A stretch of 64,000 nt of DNA from Chthonomonadaceae bacterium (lineage in GTDB: Bacteria > Armatimonadota > Chthonomonadetes > Chthonomonadales > Chthonomonadaceae), in contig DAIDHN010000012.1 of the NCBI GenBank assembly GCA_027459665.1, positions 1 to 64,000 on the forward strand, read 5' to 3'. Shown here in pieces: positions 8,618 through 16,437 of the stretch. The notes beneath the pieces are model-generated. The model saw only the letters and a program-made list of their open reading frames with translations. It did no database searches and had not been told where the DNA came from. The translations under genes were made by a program, and so were the position numbers. The stretch's first letter is position 1; each line of letters starts with the position of its first letter.

Positions 8618-9601
8618 TTATCCCGCCTGAATCACGGCTCCCTGCTCTGCCGCCTTCCAGGCAGCCTCAGTCCATTCAATTACTCTTAAACCCCAGTAGG
8701 CAGGGCAACCTATCGGCTCCTCCTTGCGAATGGCCCTCACAAAATTCACATCCGGGTTGCTTCCTGCAGGCATATCCTCTGCCGCAGGCTGAAATCTTTT
8801 TCCATTTTCATCACATACCTCCAGCTTACCCTGGCGTATAAAAAACACGCCTTTCTCACACCAAATCGTAATGTCCTCATGCCAGGTAGCAGCGTGTCCA
8901 ACCACAGACACATTGCCCTGCGCCCCGCCTCGAAATCGTATAGACAGCGCAGAATTAATGTCTACAGGAACATCCAGGTTATCGATAAAGGCAGAAACGC
9001 TTTCCACCGACAAGCCAGTTATAAACAGCAATACTGCCAGTAAATGAGACCCAGAATCGTTCAGCTGCCCCCCGCCGCTCAGTGAAATATCCTGCCTCCA
9101 GCTTCCACTGGTGCCTTTATACCACTGCTGGCACTGAAGCCCCTGTACAAACTGCACCGCACCGTACTTGCCTGAGGCAATTTCGCGCTGAATGTAGAGA
9201 AACTCAGGCTGGTAGTGCCTCTGATAGTTCAAAACAAATACTCTGCCGCTTTCATCTATTGCCTTCAGTACCTCATGCGCATGTGCAACAGTACAAACCA
9301 GCGGCTTTTCACCCAGCACATGCTGACCATGTTTCAAACTATTGAGTATCTGCTCATAATGCGTTGTGTGAGGCGTGCATATTACAACTGCATCTGTCAG
9401 GCCAGAGGCAAGCAGCTTCTGATGGTCATCAAAGATGGCAGCACCCTTGAGAAACTCATGTCTGCCTTTGGTGCGCTCCAGTGCTTCTGGCCGAATATCG
9501 CACAGTGCTGTAATCTCTACGTCTGGCTGTGCCGCCAGTCGCTCAATATGCCCCTGCGATATACCGCCTGTGCCGATAATACCTATACGAAGTGTACTCA
9601 T
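8618..9601 (-). CDS. Gfo/Idh/MocA family NAD(P)-dependent oxidoreductase
   Basis: A 327-residue two-domain dehydrogenase. The Rossmann nucleotide-binding motif is at the very N-terminus (MSTLRIGIIGTGGISQGHI), followed by the conserved EKPLVCTVAHA segment near residue 95, where the Lys is the usual catalytic residue. The C-terminal alpha/beta domain includes SGGGQLNDSGSHLLAVLL with the family's Asp/His. Substrates are normally cyclic sugars or inositols; which one is unknown. The ATG at 9601 has AAGGAG about 12 bases upstream. An in-frame extension upstream has no such signal and runs into the hairpin after the next gene. It ends 16 bases from the convergent queC. Confidence 0.9.
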   Translation of the reverse strand: MSTLRIGIIGTGGISQGHIERLAAQPDVEITALCDIRPEALERTKGRHEFLKGAAIFDDHQKLLASGLTDAVVICTPHTTHYEQILNSLKHGQHVLGEKPLVCTVAHAHEVLKAIDESGRVFVLNYQRHYQPEFLYIQREIASGKYGAVQFVQGLQCQQWYKGTSGSWRQDISLSGGGQLNDSGSHLLAVLLFITGLSVESVSAFIDNLDVPVDINSALSIRFRGGAQGNVSVVGHAATWHEDITIWCEKGVFFIRQGKLEVCDENGKRFQPAAEDMPAGSNPDVNFVRAIRKEEPIGCPAYWGLRVIEWTEAAWKAAEQGAVIQAG

Positions 9602-9696
9602 TTTTCCCGCATTTCTCCTTGCTCTTAGAGATGAGTGTGTGTTGCAGGTGTAATTGCGCCCAGCATCAGAAGAATTCCTGCCTGATTTCTGAGTGC

Positions 9697-9733
9697 AAAA
9701 AACAGCCAGGAAAACTAGGTGTTTCCCTGGCTG
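9697..9733 (-). terminator. Terminator of the first PEP-CTERM gene
   Basis: On the - strand a stem pairing 9703-9710 with 9726-9733, extended by an AAAC/GTTT inner helix, is followed by six T (A6 at 9697-9702 on +). It lies 41 bases past the stop of the gene at 9774. Confidence 0.8.
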
Positions 9734-9773
9734 AATAAGCTGCTGATGCTGCAAGTACAGCGAACAGTGTTAG

Positions 9774-10364
9774 TTAGGCGCGAACTTTGCGGCGCTTGCG
9801 CACACCCAGCAGAGCACCTCCCAGCAGTAGGCCGGCCATGCTCATAGACGTGCTTGCCTCAGGAGTAGCGGGGGTAAAGGTGCCGCTGCCGCCGCTGGGT
9901 GAAGTGTGGCTGCCATTCCAGCCAGAGAGTGTAAGGCCGTAGCTGCCATTGGGAGCTATACTCAGCCCAGGGATGCCGCCGGTATACAGATAGCTGCCCA
10001 GTACGCCAACAGAACCACTGCCGGTATTGCTGACAAGGCCCTTCGAAGAGGTAGCAGTAAGCACAGGGCTGCTGCCGTTGCTGTTTTGGCTGATAGACCA
10101 GCTGATGTTGGTCATTGTGCTGCTGGATGAATTCAGATTCGCGTCTGAGCCTGAGAAAGTCAGATAATAGGTGCCAGACACAGCAGCGCCGTTGTAGGTA
10201 AGAGACACTACAGTGTTGTTAGCGGTCAGTTTACCTGATGCATAGCTGAACAGGCCGCCAGCGTAGGCCAGCGAGTGACCTTGTGCCTGTGCTACCAGGC
10301 CAGTCATGCTGGCAAGTGCTGCTACAGCAGAGATAGTTGCTAAAGTTCGGTACAATCCCCTCAT
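9774..10364 (-). CDS. PEP-CTERM sorting-domain surface protein, copy A
   Basis: A 196-residue exported protein with a signal peptide (MRGLYRTLATISAVAALAS... ending AQA), a Ser/Thr/Asn/Gly-rich beta-type body, and a C-terminal sorting signal: TPEAST, a hydrophobic helix (AGLLLGGALLGV), then RKRRKVRA. In known systems exosortase cleaves at this signal and the protein is displayed or released with exopolysaccharide. The motif here reads PEAST, close to the PEP consensus. GAGGAGG precedes the ATG. The neighbour at 10794 is a clear paralogue with the same leader element, so the two arose by tandem duplication. No exosortase lies in the window. Confidence 0.88.
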   Translation of the reverse strand: MRGLYRTLATISAVAALASMTGLVAQAQGHSLAYAGGLFSYASGKLTANNTVVSLTYNGAAVSGTYYLTFSGSDANLNSSSSTMTNISWSISQNSNGSSPVLTATSSKGLVSNTGSGSVGVLGSYLYTGGIPGLSIAPNGSYGLTLSGWNGSHTSPSGGSGTFTPATPEASTSMSMAGLLLGGALLGVRKRRKVRA

Positions 10365-10412
10365 AATTCTTTCCTCCTCAAGAAAATATAGCTTAAAGGT
10401 TCAAAGACACAA

Positions 10413-10483
10413 TACTCGAATGGACCAGCGTATGAGCCGGGTTTCCGAGAGTAATTGAGTACAGTGGCGGTCATGGTCACTGT
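10413..10483 (-). promoter_or_regulatory. Conserved structured leader element, copy A
   Basis: On the - strand, 49 bases before the start of copy A, an outer stem (TACTC/GAGTA, 10449-10453 with 10413-10417) encloses a hairpin CCGGC-TCATAC-GCTGG (10440-10425). In copy B the same hairpin is CCGGC/GCCGG; the change here gives a G-U pair that is only possible in RNA of the gene strand. The 23-base core is almost identical in both leaders, while the outer stems differ in sequence but still pair. Further upstream an ACAGTG/CACTGT repeat (10461-10483) with an 11-base loop has a counterpart of different sequence in copy B. It is probably a 5'-UTR regulatory RNA; function unknown. Confidence 0.6.
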
Positions 10484-10708
10484 CTTTGAGCGCACCTGAT
10501 ACAGTCAATTCTCATACTCATATTCTGAATGCTGCACAAAGCATTATATGCTACCTTTGAAGAAATTACAATAAATATAGCTTAACTAGACTTCTGTATA
10601 AATACTAGATTTTAATGCAATTTACAGCTATTCATAGTTATTCAATAATTTATTCGCAAAAATACAGCACCTTTAACAGGGTTCAGGCATAGATAACATC
10701 AAACCTGC

Positions 10709-10750
10709 AAAAAAACAAACGGTCAGAGAAACTGAAGTTTCTCTGACCGT
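10709..10750 (-). terminator. Terminator of the second PEP-CTERM gene
   Basis: A perfect 14-bp stem (10719-10732 with 10737-10750) with a 4-base loop is followed on the - strand by a T-rich tail including seven T (A7 at 10709-10715 on +). It lies 44 bases after the stop of the gene at 10794. Confidence 0.9.
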
Positions 10751-10793
10751 AAGAGCATCTTGCTGCTATGGGCAACAGAAGAGACTGCGCTGG

Positions 10794-11387
10794 TTAGGCG
10801 CGGGCTTTGCGGCGTTTTCGAATGCCGAGCAGAGCGCCGCCCAGCAGAAGGCCAGCCATGCTCATGGAAGTGCTTGCCTCAGGAGTAGCGGGGGTGAAGG
10901 TGCCGCCGCTGCCGCTGGGTGAATTGGATTTACCATTCCAGCCAGAAAGCGTCAGGCCGTAACTGCCGCTGGGGCCAGCATTCAGCGGAGAGGTGTTGCT
11001 GCCGGTGTACACATAGTTGCCAAGAATGCCGATGGCATTACCAATGTTGGTTACGGTGCCTTTGGAAGCTGTGGCAGTAAACAACGGGCTGCTGCCATTG
11101 CTGTTTTGGCTGATAGACCAGCTGATGTTGGTCATTGTGCTGCTCAGCGAGTTCAGGCTCGCATCAGTACCTGAGAAAGTCAGGTAATAGGTGCCAGACA
11201 CGGCAGCGCCGTTGTAGGTAAGAGTCACAAGTGAGTTGGTAGCAGTCAGGGTGGGGCTAGCAAAACTGAACAGACCGCCTGCAAATGCCAGAGACTCACC
11301 GGTAGTTGCCTGTGCCGCCAGTACAGTTGCACCAGAAAGGGCAACAGCTGTCGCAGCGGTCACAGCAAGTTTATAGATTCGGTTCAC
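10794..11387 (-). CDS. PEP-CTERM sorting-domain surface protein, copy B
   Basis: A 197-residue paralogue of the protein at 9774. It has a signal peptide (MNRIYKLAVTAATAVALSG ... QA), the same body segments (LTYNGAAVSGTYYLTFSG, MTNISWSISQNSNGSSP) and a nearly identical C-terminal TPEAST - hydrophobic helix - RKRRKARA sorting signal. The start codon is GTG at 11387 behind GAGGAGG. It is a surface or matrix protein in the exosortase pathway. The strong conservation with copy A across the whole length suggests recent duplication or gene conversion; divergence is concentrated between about residues 105 and 150, possibly the variable exposed part. Confidence 0.88.
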   Translation of the reverse strand: MNRIYKLAVTAATAVALSGATVLAAQATTGESLAFAGGLFSFASPTLTATNSLVTLTYNGAAVSGTYYLTFSGTDASLNSLSSTMTNISWSISQNSNGSSPLFTATASKGTVTNIGNAIGILGNYVYTGSNTSPLNAGPSGSYGLTLSGWNGKSNSPSGSGGTFTPATPEASTSMSMAGLLLGGALLGIRKRRKARA

Positions 11388-11432
11388 TTTTTCCCTCCTC
11401 AGAGAATTGGTAGAAACGGATGCAAAGTTATC

Positions 11433-11514
11433 TCCATTGAACGGACCGGCGTATGAGCCGGGTTTTCAAATGGATACTACTGTATATAGTGGCAATTTTT
11501 GTTCCACATTGCCA
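11433..11514 (-). promoter_or_regulatory. Conserved structured leader element, copy B
   Basis: On the - strand, 46 bases before the GTG of copy B, an outer stem (TCCATTTGAA at 11474-11465 with TTCAATGGA at 11441-11433, one bulge) encloses a perfect hairpin CCGGC-TCATAC-GCCGG (11461-11446). A TGGCAAT/ATTGCCA repeat with an 11-base loop (11490-11514) precedes it. Compared with the copy A leader, the core is conserved and the outer stems change in a pairing-preserving way. Confidence 0.6.
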
Positions 11515-11540
11515 AAAACAGACTTTTTTTTAGACGGAAT

Positions 11541-11565
11541 AAAAAAAAATTTCTCAACTGAGAAA
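11541..11565 (-). terminator. Hairpin with T9 tail downstream of the PpiC-type gene
   Basis: On the - strand TTTCTC-AGTT-GAGAAA (11565-11550) is followed by nine T (A9 at 11541-11549 on +). The stem is short and AT-rich but the T tract is strong. It would act as a second stop for transcripts from 11686 and insulate the PEP-CTERM leader. Confidence 0.6.
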
Positions 11566-11614
11566 AATACCGGAACATGTTAGTATTATAACCGGTTTTT
11601 AGCAAAAATGCAAT

Positions 11615-11640
11615 ACCTGCTGCCATAAATAGCAGCAGGT
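11615..11640 (-). terminator. Stem-loop after the PpiC-type gene
   Basis: A perfect 9-bp stem ACCTGCTGC/GCAGCAGGT (11615-11623, 11632-11640) with an 8-base loop lies 46 bases after the stop of the gene at 11686. On the - strand it is followed by ATTGCATTTTTG, a moderate T tract. Confidence 0.6.
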
Positions 11641-11685
11641 AATATTGCTTGCTTTTTAAGCTATAACAAACATTTTACTACTATT

Positions 11686-12780
11686 CTATTCGCCTGCTCC
11701 CTGCACGTTGGCGCCGGTCGACTGCAACGCCTTGAACACTTCAGGCCAAAAATCACGAACAACCTGCGACTTTCGCCAATCAGCAAACTTTTTATCCAAT
11801 GCTGTCTTGGCAGCAGGGGTCACCCTGGAAAGCATTACCCCTATCTTGCACTGCTCTTTCACAGCGCTGAAGGGAGGGACGTAGGTGGTATTGTGATCGA
11901 GCATTCTCACTATCCACCAGGAGGGGGTGCCGTGAAGGTTAAACTCATGAGGGGTAGAAGTCTGCCCAATAGTCAGACTAAATATAAAACTGAGCAGCCC
12001 CGGTATTTTTTCTGCTGCACCGCCGTAGGTTATTGGTTCAGGCAGAAGGCCGCCGTTGGCAGCACTCTTGTCTACACTGTATGTTTGTGCCACTATTGAA
12101 AACGGTAAACCTGCCAAAAGACTCTGCTGGGCTTTGTAGGCGGCAGCACGCGTCGGAGTGACTATGATGGCAATCGTTGCCGATTCTGCATGATAAAACT
12201 CTGCCTTTGGGTTGTGCGGGTTGATGTTGTCATTGTAGAAAGCCTGCATCTCTGCATCTGAAACAGTCTGCCCGCCCGATATAAGCATGGCACGGGCTAG
12301 CTGTACTTTGATATCGTGCATGGCCTCGTCTGGATATTCTTTCTTCAACTGGCTCGAAAGCAGCTGGTTCTGAGTTGCCTCCTGATAAGCCTCATGCACT
12401 TCTGCCTCGGAAGGCAGTAAATGCAGCTGCTTTGCATAGGCAAGGGTCAAATCATCATTCGCCAGCGAAAGCATCACTTCATCGCCAGAGGCAAGCAGCA
12501 TTCGGTGAATCAGCTGATCTTTCGTTATGATATGGCCGCTTACAACAGCTACTATATCTTTGGAGTGTACCCTCTGACGTTCCAGCACGCCTCCTAACCC
12601 CACACCCGCAATCAGGGCGATCGTCATGAAAAGCAAACTCTTGTTCCGGGATGCGCGCGGAACGGGCACCGATACCCCCGGAGCGGCAGCGCGTCTTGGC
12701 TTAGAGACTGCTGGCGGAGATATTACTGGATGACCAGTTTCTTTTTTTTCAGTTTCCACTTTTTGACTCCCACTCAACAC
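11686..12780 (-). CDS. Membrane-anchored peptidylprolyl isomerase of the SurA/PpiC type
   Basis: The 364-residue protein has a cytoplasmic Pro/Lys-rich tail (~1-48), one transmembrane anchor (LLFMTIALIAGVGLGGVL, ~49-66), a helical SurA-N-like chaperone region (~75-190) and a parvulin (PpiC) rotamase-like domain (~195-305: YHAESATIAIIV ... YSVDKSAANGGLLPEPITYGG ... IFSLTIGQTSTP), followed by a C-terminal helix. It would assist folding of exported or outer-membrane proteins outside the inner membrane. The start is a GTG at 12780 after GAGG. Adjacent exported PEP-CTERM proteins are possible clients. It is 75 bases after murQ and may be at the end of that operon or have its own promoter. Confidence 0.82.
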   Translation of the reverse strand: MLSGSQKVETEKKETGHPVISPPAVSKPRRAAAPGVSVPVPRASRNKSLLFMTIALIAGVGLGGVLERQRVHSKDIVAVVSGHIITKDQLIHRMLLASGDEVMLSLANDDLTLAYAKQLHLLPSEAEVHEAYQEATQNQLLSSQLKKEYPDEAMHDIKVQLARAMLISGGQTVSDAEMQAFYNDNINPHNPKAEFYHAESATIAIIVTPTRAAAYKAQQSLLAGLPFSIVAQTYSVDKSAANGGLLPEPITYGGAAEKIPGLLSFIFSLTIGQTSTPHEFNLHGTPSWWIVRMLDHNTTYVPPFSAVKEQCKIGVMLSRVTPAAKTALDKKFADWRKSQVVRDFWPEVFKALQSTGANVQGAGE

Positions 12781-12855
12781 CCTCGTCGAATTAACAGCTT
12801 ATTGTAACCCATGCAGGTATCTAACTGCAACATAATTGCAGATGATGTGGCCTAT

Positions 12856-13773
12856 TTAACACCTAGCGCTCTGTTTTGCAAGCGCTTTTCGCACAAAGCC
12901 GCCTGTTTCTTTCAGCAGGGCGCGTGCAGATACTGGCGAAATACTGCACTTCAGCATCACAATCGCTGTTTTGCACTCCCCTTCAGCACTCTGCAGCGCC
13001 TCGGCTGCCTCATCTCGCTCTGCACCGCATGCTTCCATTACTATGCGCACAGACCGCTCTTTCAGCTTCAGATTGCTTGCATGAAGATCAACCATCAGAT
13101 TCTGATAAATACGACCCAGTTTCACCATGACTCCAGTACTAATCATGTTCAAAACCAGTTTCTGAGCCGTGCCGGCCTTCATGCGGGTCGAACCAGTAAG
13201 CGGTTCTGGGCCTGTTGAGGCCACGAGGAGATAATCTGCCTCCTCGGCAAGATTGGCGTGAGAAACGCAGGTCAGAAGTGCTGTACAGGCGCCTGCTTCT
13301 CTGGCAGCACGCAGTACGCCGCGCACGTAAGGAGTTCGCCCGCTGGAAGCAATTCCAATCACCATATCATCGGCAGAAACACTCTTCGCCTGTATCTGCC
13401 GCCTGCCTTCTTCCATGCTGTCCTCCGCCCCTTCCACAGCAGTAGTAAGAGCAGCTAAACCACCTGCAATCATCCCCTGTACCATCTCGGCATTTACGCC
13501 AAAGGTAGGAGGGCATTCAGATGCATCCAAAACTCCCAGGCGGCCGCTGGTACCGGCCCCTGCATAAATCAGCCTGCCGCCTTTTGCCAGGCGTACAGCA
13601 GCAGCATCTATCACTGCCGCAATGTTTGGCAGCGCTGCACTCACTGCGTCATGCACGCTTCGGGTTTCTTCATGAATGCACCGAACAAGATCAATGGTGG
13701 AAAGTGTATCCATATCCACTGTGCGCGGATTTCGCTGTTCGGTTTCCGGCAGGAAACCATCAGGTGCTCTCAT
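12856..13773 (-). CDS. murQ: N-acetylmuramic acid 6-phosphate etherase
   Basis: The 305-residue SIS-domain enzyme cleaves the lactyl ether of MurNAc-6-P to GlcNAc-6-P in peptidoglycan recycling. Diagnostic segments are TEQRNPRTVDMDTLST at the N-terminus, GRLIYAGAGTSGRLGVLDASECPPTF near residues 65-92, and GPEPLTGSTRMKAGTAQK with the catalytic/sugar-binding region near 190. GGGAGA lies before the ATG. It follows folE by 26 bases at the end of the ABC importer operon. MurQ normally sits with MurNAc transporters, so the importer might carry a cell-wall-derived substrate, although its own family points to nucleosides. Confidence 0.95.
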   Translation of the reverse strand: MRAPDGFLPETEQRNPRTVDMDTLSTIDLVRCIHEETRSVHDAVSAALPNIAAVIDAAAVRLAKGGRLIYAGAGTSGRLGVLDASECPPTFGVNAEMVQGMIAGGLAALTTAVEGAEDSMEEGRRQIQAKSVSADDMVIGIASSGRTPYVRGVLRAAREAGACTALLTCVSHANLAEEADYLLVASTGPEPLTGSTRMKAGTAQKLVLNMISTGVMVKLGRIYQNLMVDLHASNLKLKERSVRIVMEACGAERDEAAEALQSAEGECKTAIVMLKCSISPVSARALLKETGGFVRKALAKQSARC

Positions 13774-13799
13774 TAGGTTTTCTCCCTTTCCGGCAAAAA

Positions 13800-14360
13800 T
13801 TAATAGTTTCTGGGCTGCAGCAAATCCATCAATTCACTGCGGGTCGACTTGTCTGTACGGAACACACCCAGCACATGACTGGTCACCATCTCACTGCTCT
13901 GCTTTTCTACGCCGCGGGCCATCATGCAGAGGTGACGTGCACGCAGCACTACTGCCACTCCCTTCGGGTGCAATACTTCCTGAACAGCCTCTGCGATTTG
14001 AACTGTCAGACGCTCCTGAACCTGCAAACGGCGGGCATACATCTCTGTAATGCGGGCAAGCTTCGACAAACCCAGTATTTGCCCGTCAGGAATATAGGCT
14101 ATGCTGGCATGACCAAAAAACGGAAATAAATGATGCTCGCACATTGAATAAAACTCAATGTCGCGTACAATCACCATATCGTCCGACTCCTGGGTGAATA
14201 TGGCATCGTTCACAACTTCCTCCAGTGTCTGCCCGTAACCTCTGGTTACATATGCCAGTGCCTCAGCAGCCCTGTGGGGAGTTTTTTTCAACCCCTCGCG
14301 TTCTGGGTCTTCACCTATTTCCTCCAGCAGCAAATGATACAGTTTTTCCAGAGATTTCAT
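13800..14360 (-). CDS. folE: GTP cyclohydrolase I
   Basis: A normal-length (186 residues) FolE, making 7,8-dihydroneopterin triphosphate from GTP for folate and queuosine pathways. Zinc ligands are C74 and H77 in [12 protein letters not shown] and C145 in RHLCMMARG. The substrate-binding segments GLSKLARI and [10 protein letters not shown] are intact. It lies 27 bases after the second permease gene and 26 before murQ, so it seems to be co-transcribed with a nucleoside-type importer, an arrangement that would link imported guanine compounds to pterin synthesis (inference). Its ribosome site (GGAA) is weak, suggesting coupling to the upstream gene. Confidence 0.96.
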   Translation of the reverse strand: MKSLEKLYHLLLEEIGEDPEREGLKKTPHRAAEALAYVTRGYGQTLEEVVNDAIFTQESDDMVIVRDIEFYSMCEHHLFPFFGHASIAYIPDGQILGLSKLARITEMYARRLQVQERLTVQIAEAVQEVLHPKGVAVVLRARHLCMMARGVEKQSSEMVTSHVLGVFRTDKSTRSELMDLLQPRNY

Positions 14361-14387
14361 AATGAGTAATGATTCCTTCCAGCATTC

Positions 14388-15338
14388 TCAGTTCCTGCGG
14401 TACGGACGCCCCAGTGCAGCAGGAGCAGCAGTAGACCTGCTGGTACCCATCAGCAAAAACAGCGTTGCCGCATACGGCAGGGCGAGAAACAGATTGTAAG
14501 GGATATGAGCCAAATTAAAGTGTTTTGCTGCATCAAGCAAATGCATATGTGCCAGCAGCGCCCTGTAGCGTGCTCCCAGGCCAATTGCCTGCCCCTCAAA
14601 ATTAAGTACGCCTGCAAACCCAAAAATAAGTGCAGCTAGGGTACAGCCGCCTGGCGTCCAGCGTCCTGCAGTCACCACAGCCAAAGCGATAAATCCTCTT
14701 CCTGCCGACATATTTTCAGCAAATGCCGATCCATTGCCAATAGAAAGAAAAGCCCCTGCCATCCCCGCCATGCATCCCCCCCACAGCAGCATGCAAAATC
14801 GAATCAGATTCACCCGTATGCCCGCAGCGCCTGCCGACTCAGGGTTTTCACCGCATGCGCGCAGGGCAAGTCCAAGCCTGGTTTTATACAATACCCAGCC
14901 CACAAGCAGCATACAGGGTGCTACGCAGGGGGTAAGCAGGGGCAGGCTCTTGTGAAAATACAACGGCATTTGCACGGTAATCAGTCTATGCTGCGTGAAC
15001 AGCAGACGGTACAGGGTGCCGGTAATCCCCAGTACAAGTAAATTGAGCACTACTCCAATGACAATCTGGTCTGCGGGTATTTTCAGTGTGAAAAGGCCAA
15101 GCAGCATCGCGAGCACGATCCCGGCCAGCAGGGCAGCCAGCAAGCCGGCCAGTGTAGAGTGAGTATAGTAGGCAGTGAGCGAAGCGGCAAATGCGCCACC
15201 CAGCATCATTCCCTCCAGCCCAACATTCACCATTCCGCTTCGCTGCACAAGTATCTCGCCAGCAGCAGCATATAGCAGAGGGGTGGCGGAAATAACAGAC
15301 TGCAGCAGTACGCTCCCTGTAAAATTCAGCCAGTGCAT
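14388..15338 (-). CDS. ABC importer permease, BMP/nucleoside type, second subunit
   Basis: A 316-residue inner-membrane protein with about eight to ten hydrophobic helices. The segment QRSGMVNVGLEGMMLGGAFAA near residues 30-50 is the BPD_transp_2 signature shared by sugar and nucleoside permeases (YufQ/NupQ type), with GLALRACGENPESAGAAGI as the coupling loop contacting the ATPase. It pairs with the permease at 15342 (3 bases apart) to form the heteromeric channel. The C-terminus ends in a basic cytoplasmic tail. The likely cargo is a purine nucleoside or a related molecule. Confidence 0.9.
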   Translation of the reverse strand: MHWLNFTGSVLLQSVISATPLLYAAAGEILVQRSGMVNVGLEGMMLGGAFAASLTAYYTHSTLAGLLAALLAGIVLAMLLGLFTLKIPADQIVIGVVLNLLVLGITGTLYRLLFTQHRLITVQMPLYFHKSLPLLTPCVAPCMLLVGWVLYKTRLGLALRACGENPESAGAAGIRVNLIRFCMLLWGGCMAGMAGAFLSIGNGSAFAENMSAGRGFIALAVVTAGRWTPGGCTLAALIFGFAGVLNFEGQAIGLGARYRALLAHMHLLDAAKHFNLAHIPYNLFLALPYAATLFLLMGTSRSTAAPAALGRPYRRN

Positions 15339-15341
15339 GAT

Positions 15342-16418
15342 TCATTCTCCTGCATGAAGCTGTGCCCTGTTCTGCCAGGCATGTATGCCCACAACAGCAA
15401 GCACTGCCGCTGCCTGCACTATATTTACTACCTCTGCAGGCACGCTTGCCAGTCTCTCTGCGTTGTTGGCGCCTGCAGTGAGGGCGCCAAAAAACAAAGC
15501 CGACAACAAAGTGCCGCCAGGTGCAAGCCCACCCATCAGGGCAACCGGTATGGCGCTGTAACCCCACCCGGGTGAAAATCCCTGATCCAGGCGGGATGCA
15601 ACCCCCAGCAGCTGAACCGAACCTGCCAGCCCGCAGAGCGCGCCAGAGAAGAGCATAGCCTGAAGGCGTGTTTTAGATACAGAATATCCTGCGCACCTCG
15701 CTGCATTGGAGTTGCTGCCCGTAAGCCGCAGTGCAAACCCCTGTCTTGTTCTGTACAGGTAGAGCCACACCACCGGGACCGCTGCCAGGGCAATAAGCAC
15801 GCCGGTATGCAGCCTTGCTATCATCCCGCCGGTAACGGCAGGAGGAAGAAGATGTGCAAACAGCAGCTTGTCAGGCAGTAAATCGCTTTCAGGCCCGCTT
15901 CTCGAACGTTCCTGCAGAGGGCCTTGCACTGCCGCCCCTACCAGATAGAGCGCCAGGTAGTTGAGCATAATGGTGCTGATCACTTCTTGTACATTGAATT
16001 TCACCCTCAGCCAACCGGCAGCTCCGCCCCACAGCGCGCCAGCAGCGATAGAGGCGCATACCATAATCAGTGTAACCAACGGAGCCGGCAGATAGTGTAC
16101 CAGCCAGGCAAGACTCATAGCGGTAAGCGCGCCCATCAAAAGCTGCCCCTCTCCGCCTATGCTGAACATGCCTGCCTGCCATGCAACCACTATCGACAAA
16201 CCTGTGAGCAAAAGAGGAGTGGCTTCGACCAGTGTTTCAGAAAGTGAATAGAAAGTATTGAAATTTCCCCCACCCAAGGCTCCATTTTTGTAGGCATGCA
16301 GCGCAGGGCCGGGTGGTATGTGAAACAGTACAAAAGTAAACCAGAGCAGTGCAATCAAACCGCAGGGGTAAGCTGACAGCAGCAGCAAAGCCTTGCCCAA
16401 TCGCTTCAACAGTTTCAT
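15342..16418 (-). CDS. ABC importer permease, BMP/nucleoside type, first subunit
   Basis: A 358-residue inner-membrane permease of the YufP/NupP type. An N-terminal helix (KALLLLSAYPCGLIALLWF) is followed by a short external part and the core with MFSIGGEGQLLMGALTA near residue 90, then the coupling loop GFALRLTGSNSNAARCAGY. I place the start at the ATG at 16418, which has AGGGTG 8 bases upstream. An in-frame ATG at 16451 lies inside the ATPase gene and is immediately adjacent to, not spaced from, a GGGAG. It is co-transcribed with the ATPase and the second permease. Confidence 0.88.
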   Translation of the reverse strand: MKLLKRLGKALLLLSAYPCGLIALLWFTFVLFHIPPGPALHAYKNGALGGGNFNTFYSLSETLVEATPLLLTGLSIVVAWQAGMFSIGGEGQLLMGALTAMSLAWLVHYLPAPLVTLIMVCASIAAGALWGGAAGWLRVKFNVQEVISTIMLNYLALYLVGAAVQGPLQERSRSGPESDLLPDKLLFAHLLPPAVTGGMIARLHTGVLIALAAVPVVWLYLYRTRQGFALRLTGSNSNAARCAGYSVSKTRLQAMLFSGALCGLAGSVQLLGVASRLDQGFSPGWGYSAIPVALMGGLAPGGTLLSALFFGALTAGANNAERLASVPAEVVNIVQAAAVLAVVGIHAWQNRAQLHAGE

Positions 16419-16437
16419 CTGCGCAGCACCCTGACTA

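Larger units (their letters stand above)
10365..10793. other. Gene-free spacer between the two PEP-CTERM genes
   Basis: This 429-base spacer contains the leader element of copy A (10413-10483), an AT-rich middle (about 10500-10690) that probably holds the copy A promoter on the - strand, and the terminator of copy B (10709-10750). I see no open frame worth calling. Confidence 0.7.

Noticed and set aside
9774-11514. Tandem PEP-CTERM genes as an insertion sequence or composite element
   Set aside because: No transposase, terminal inverted repeats or target-site duplications are visible; each copy has its own leader and terminator, which fits gene duplication.
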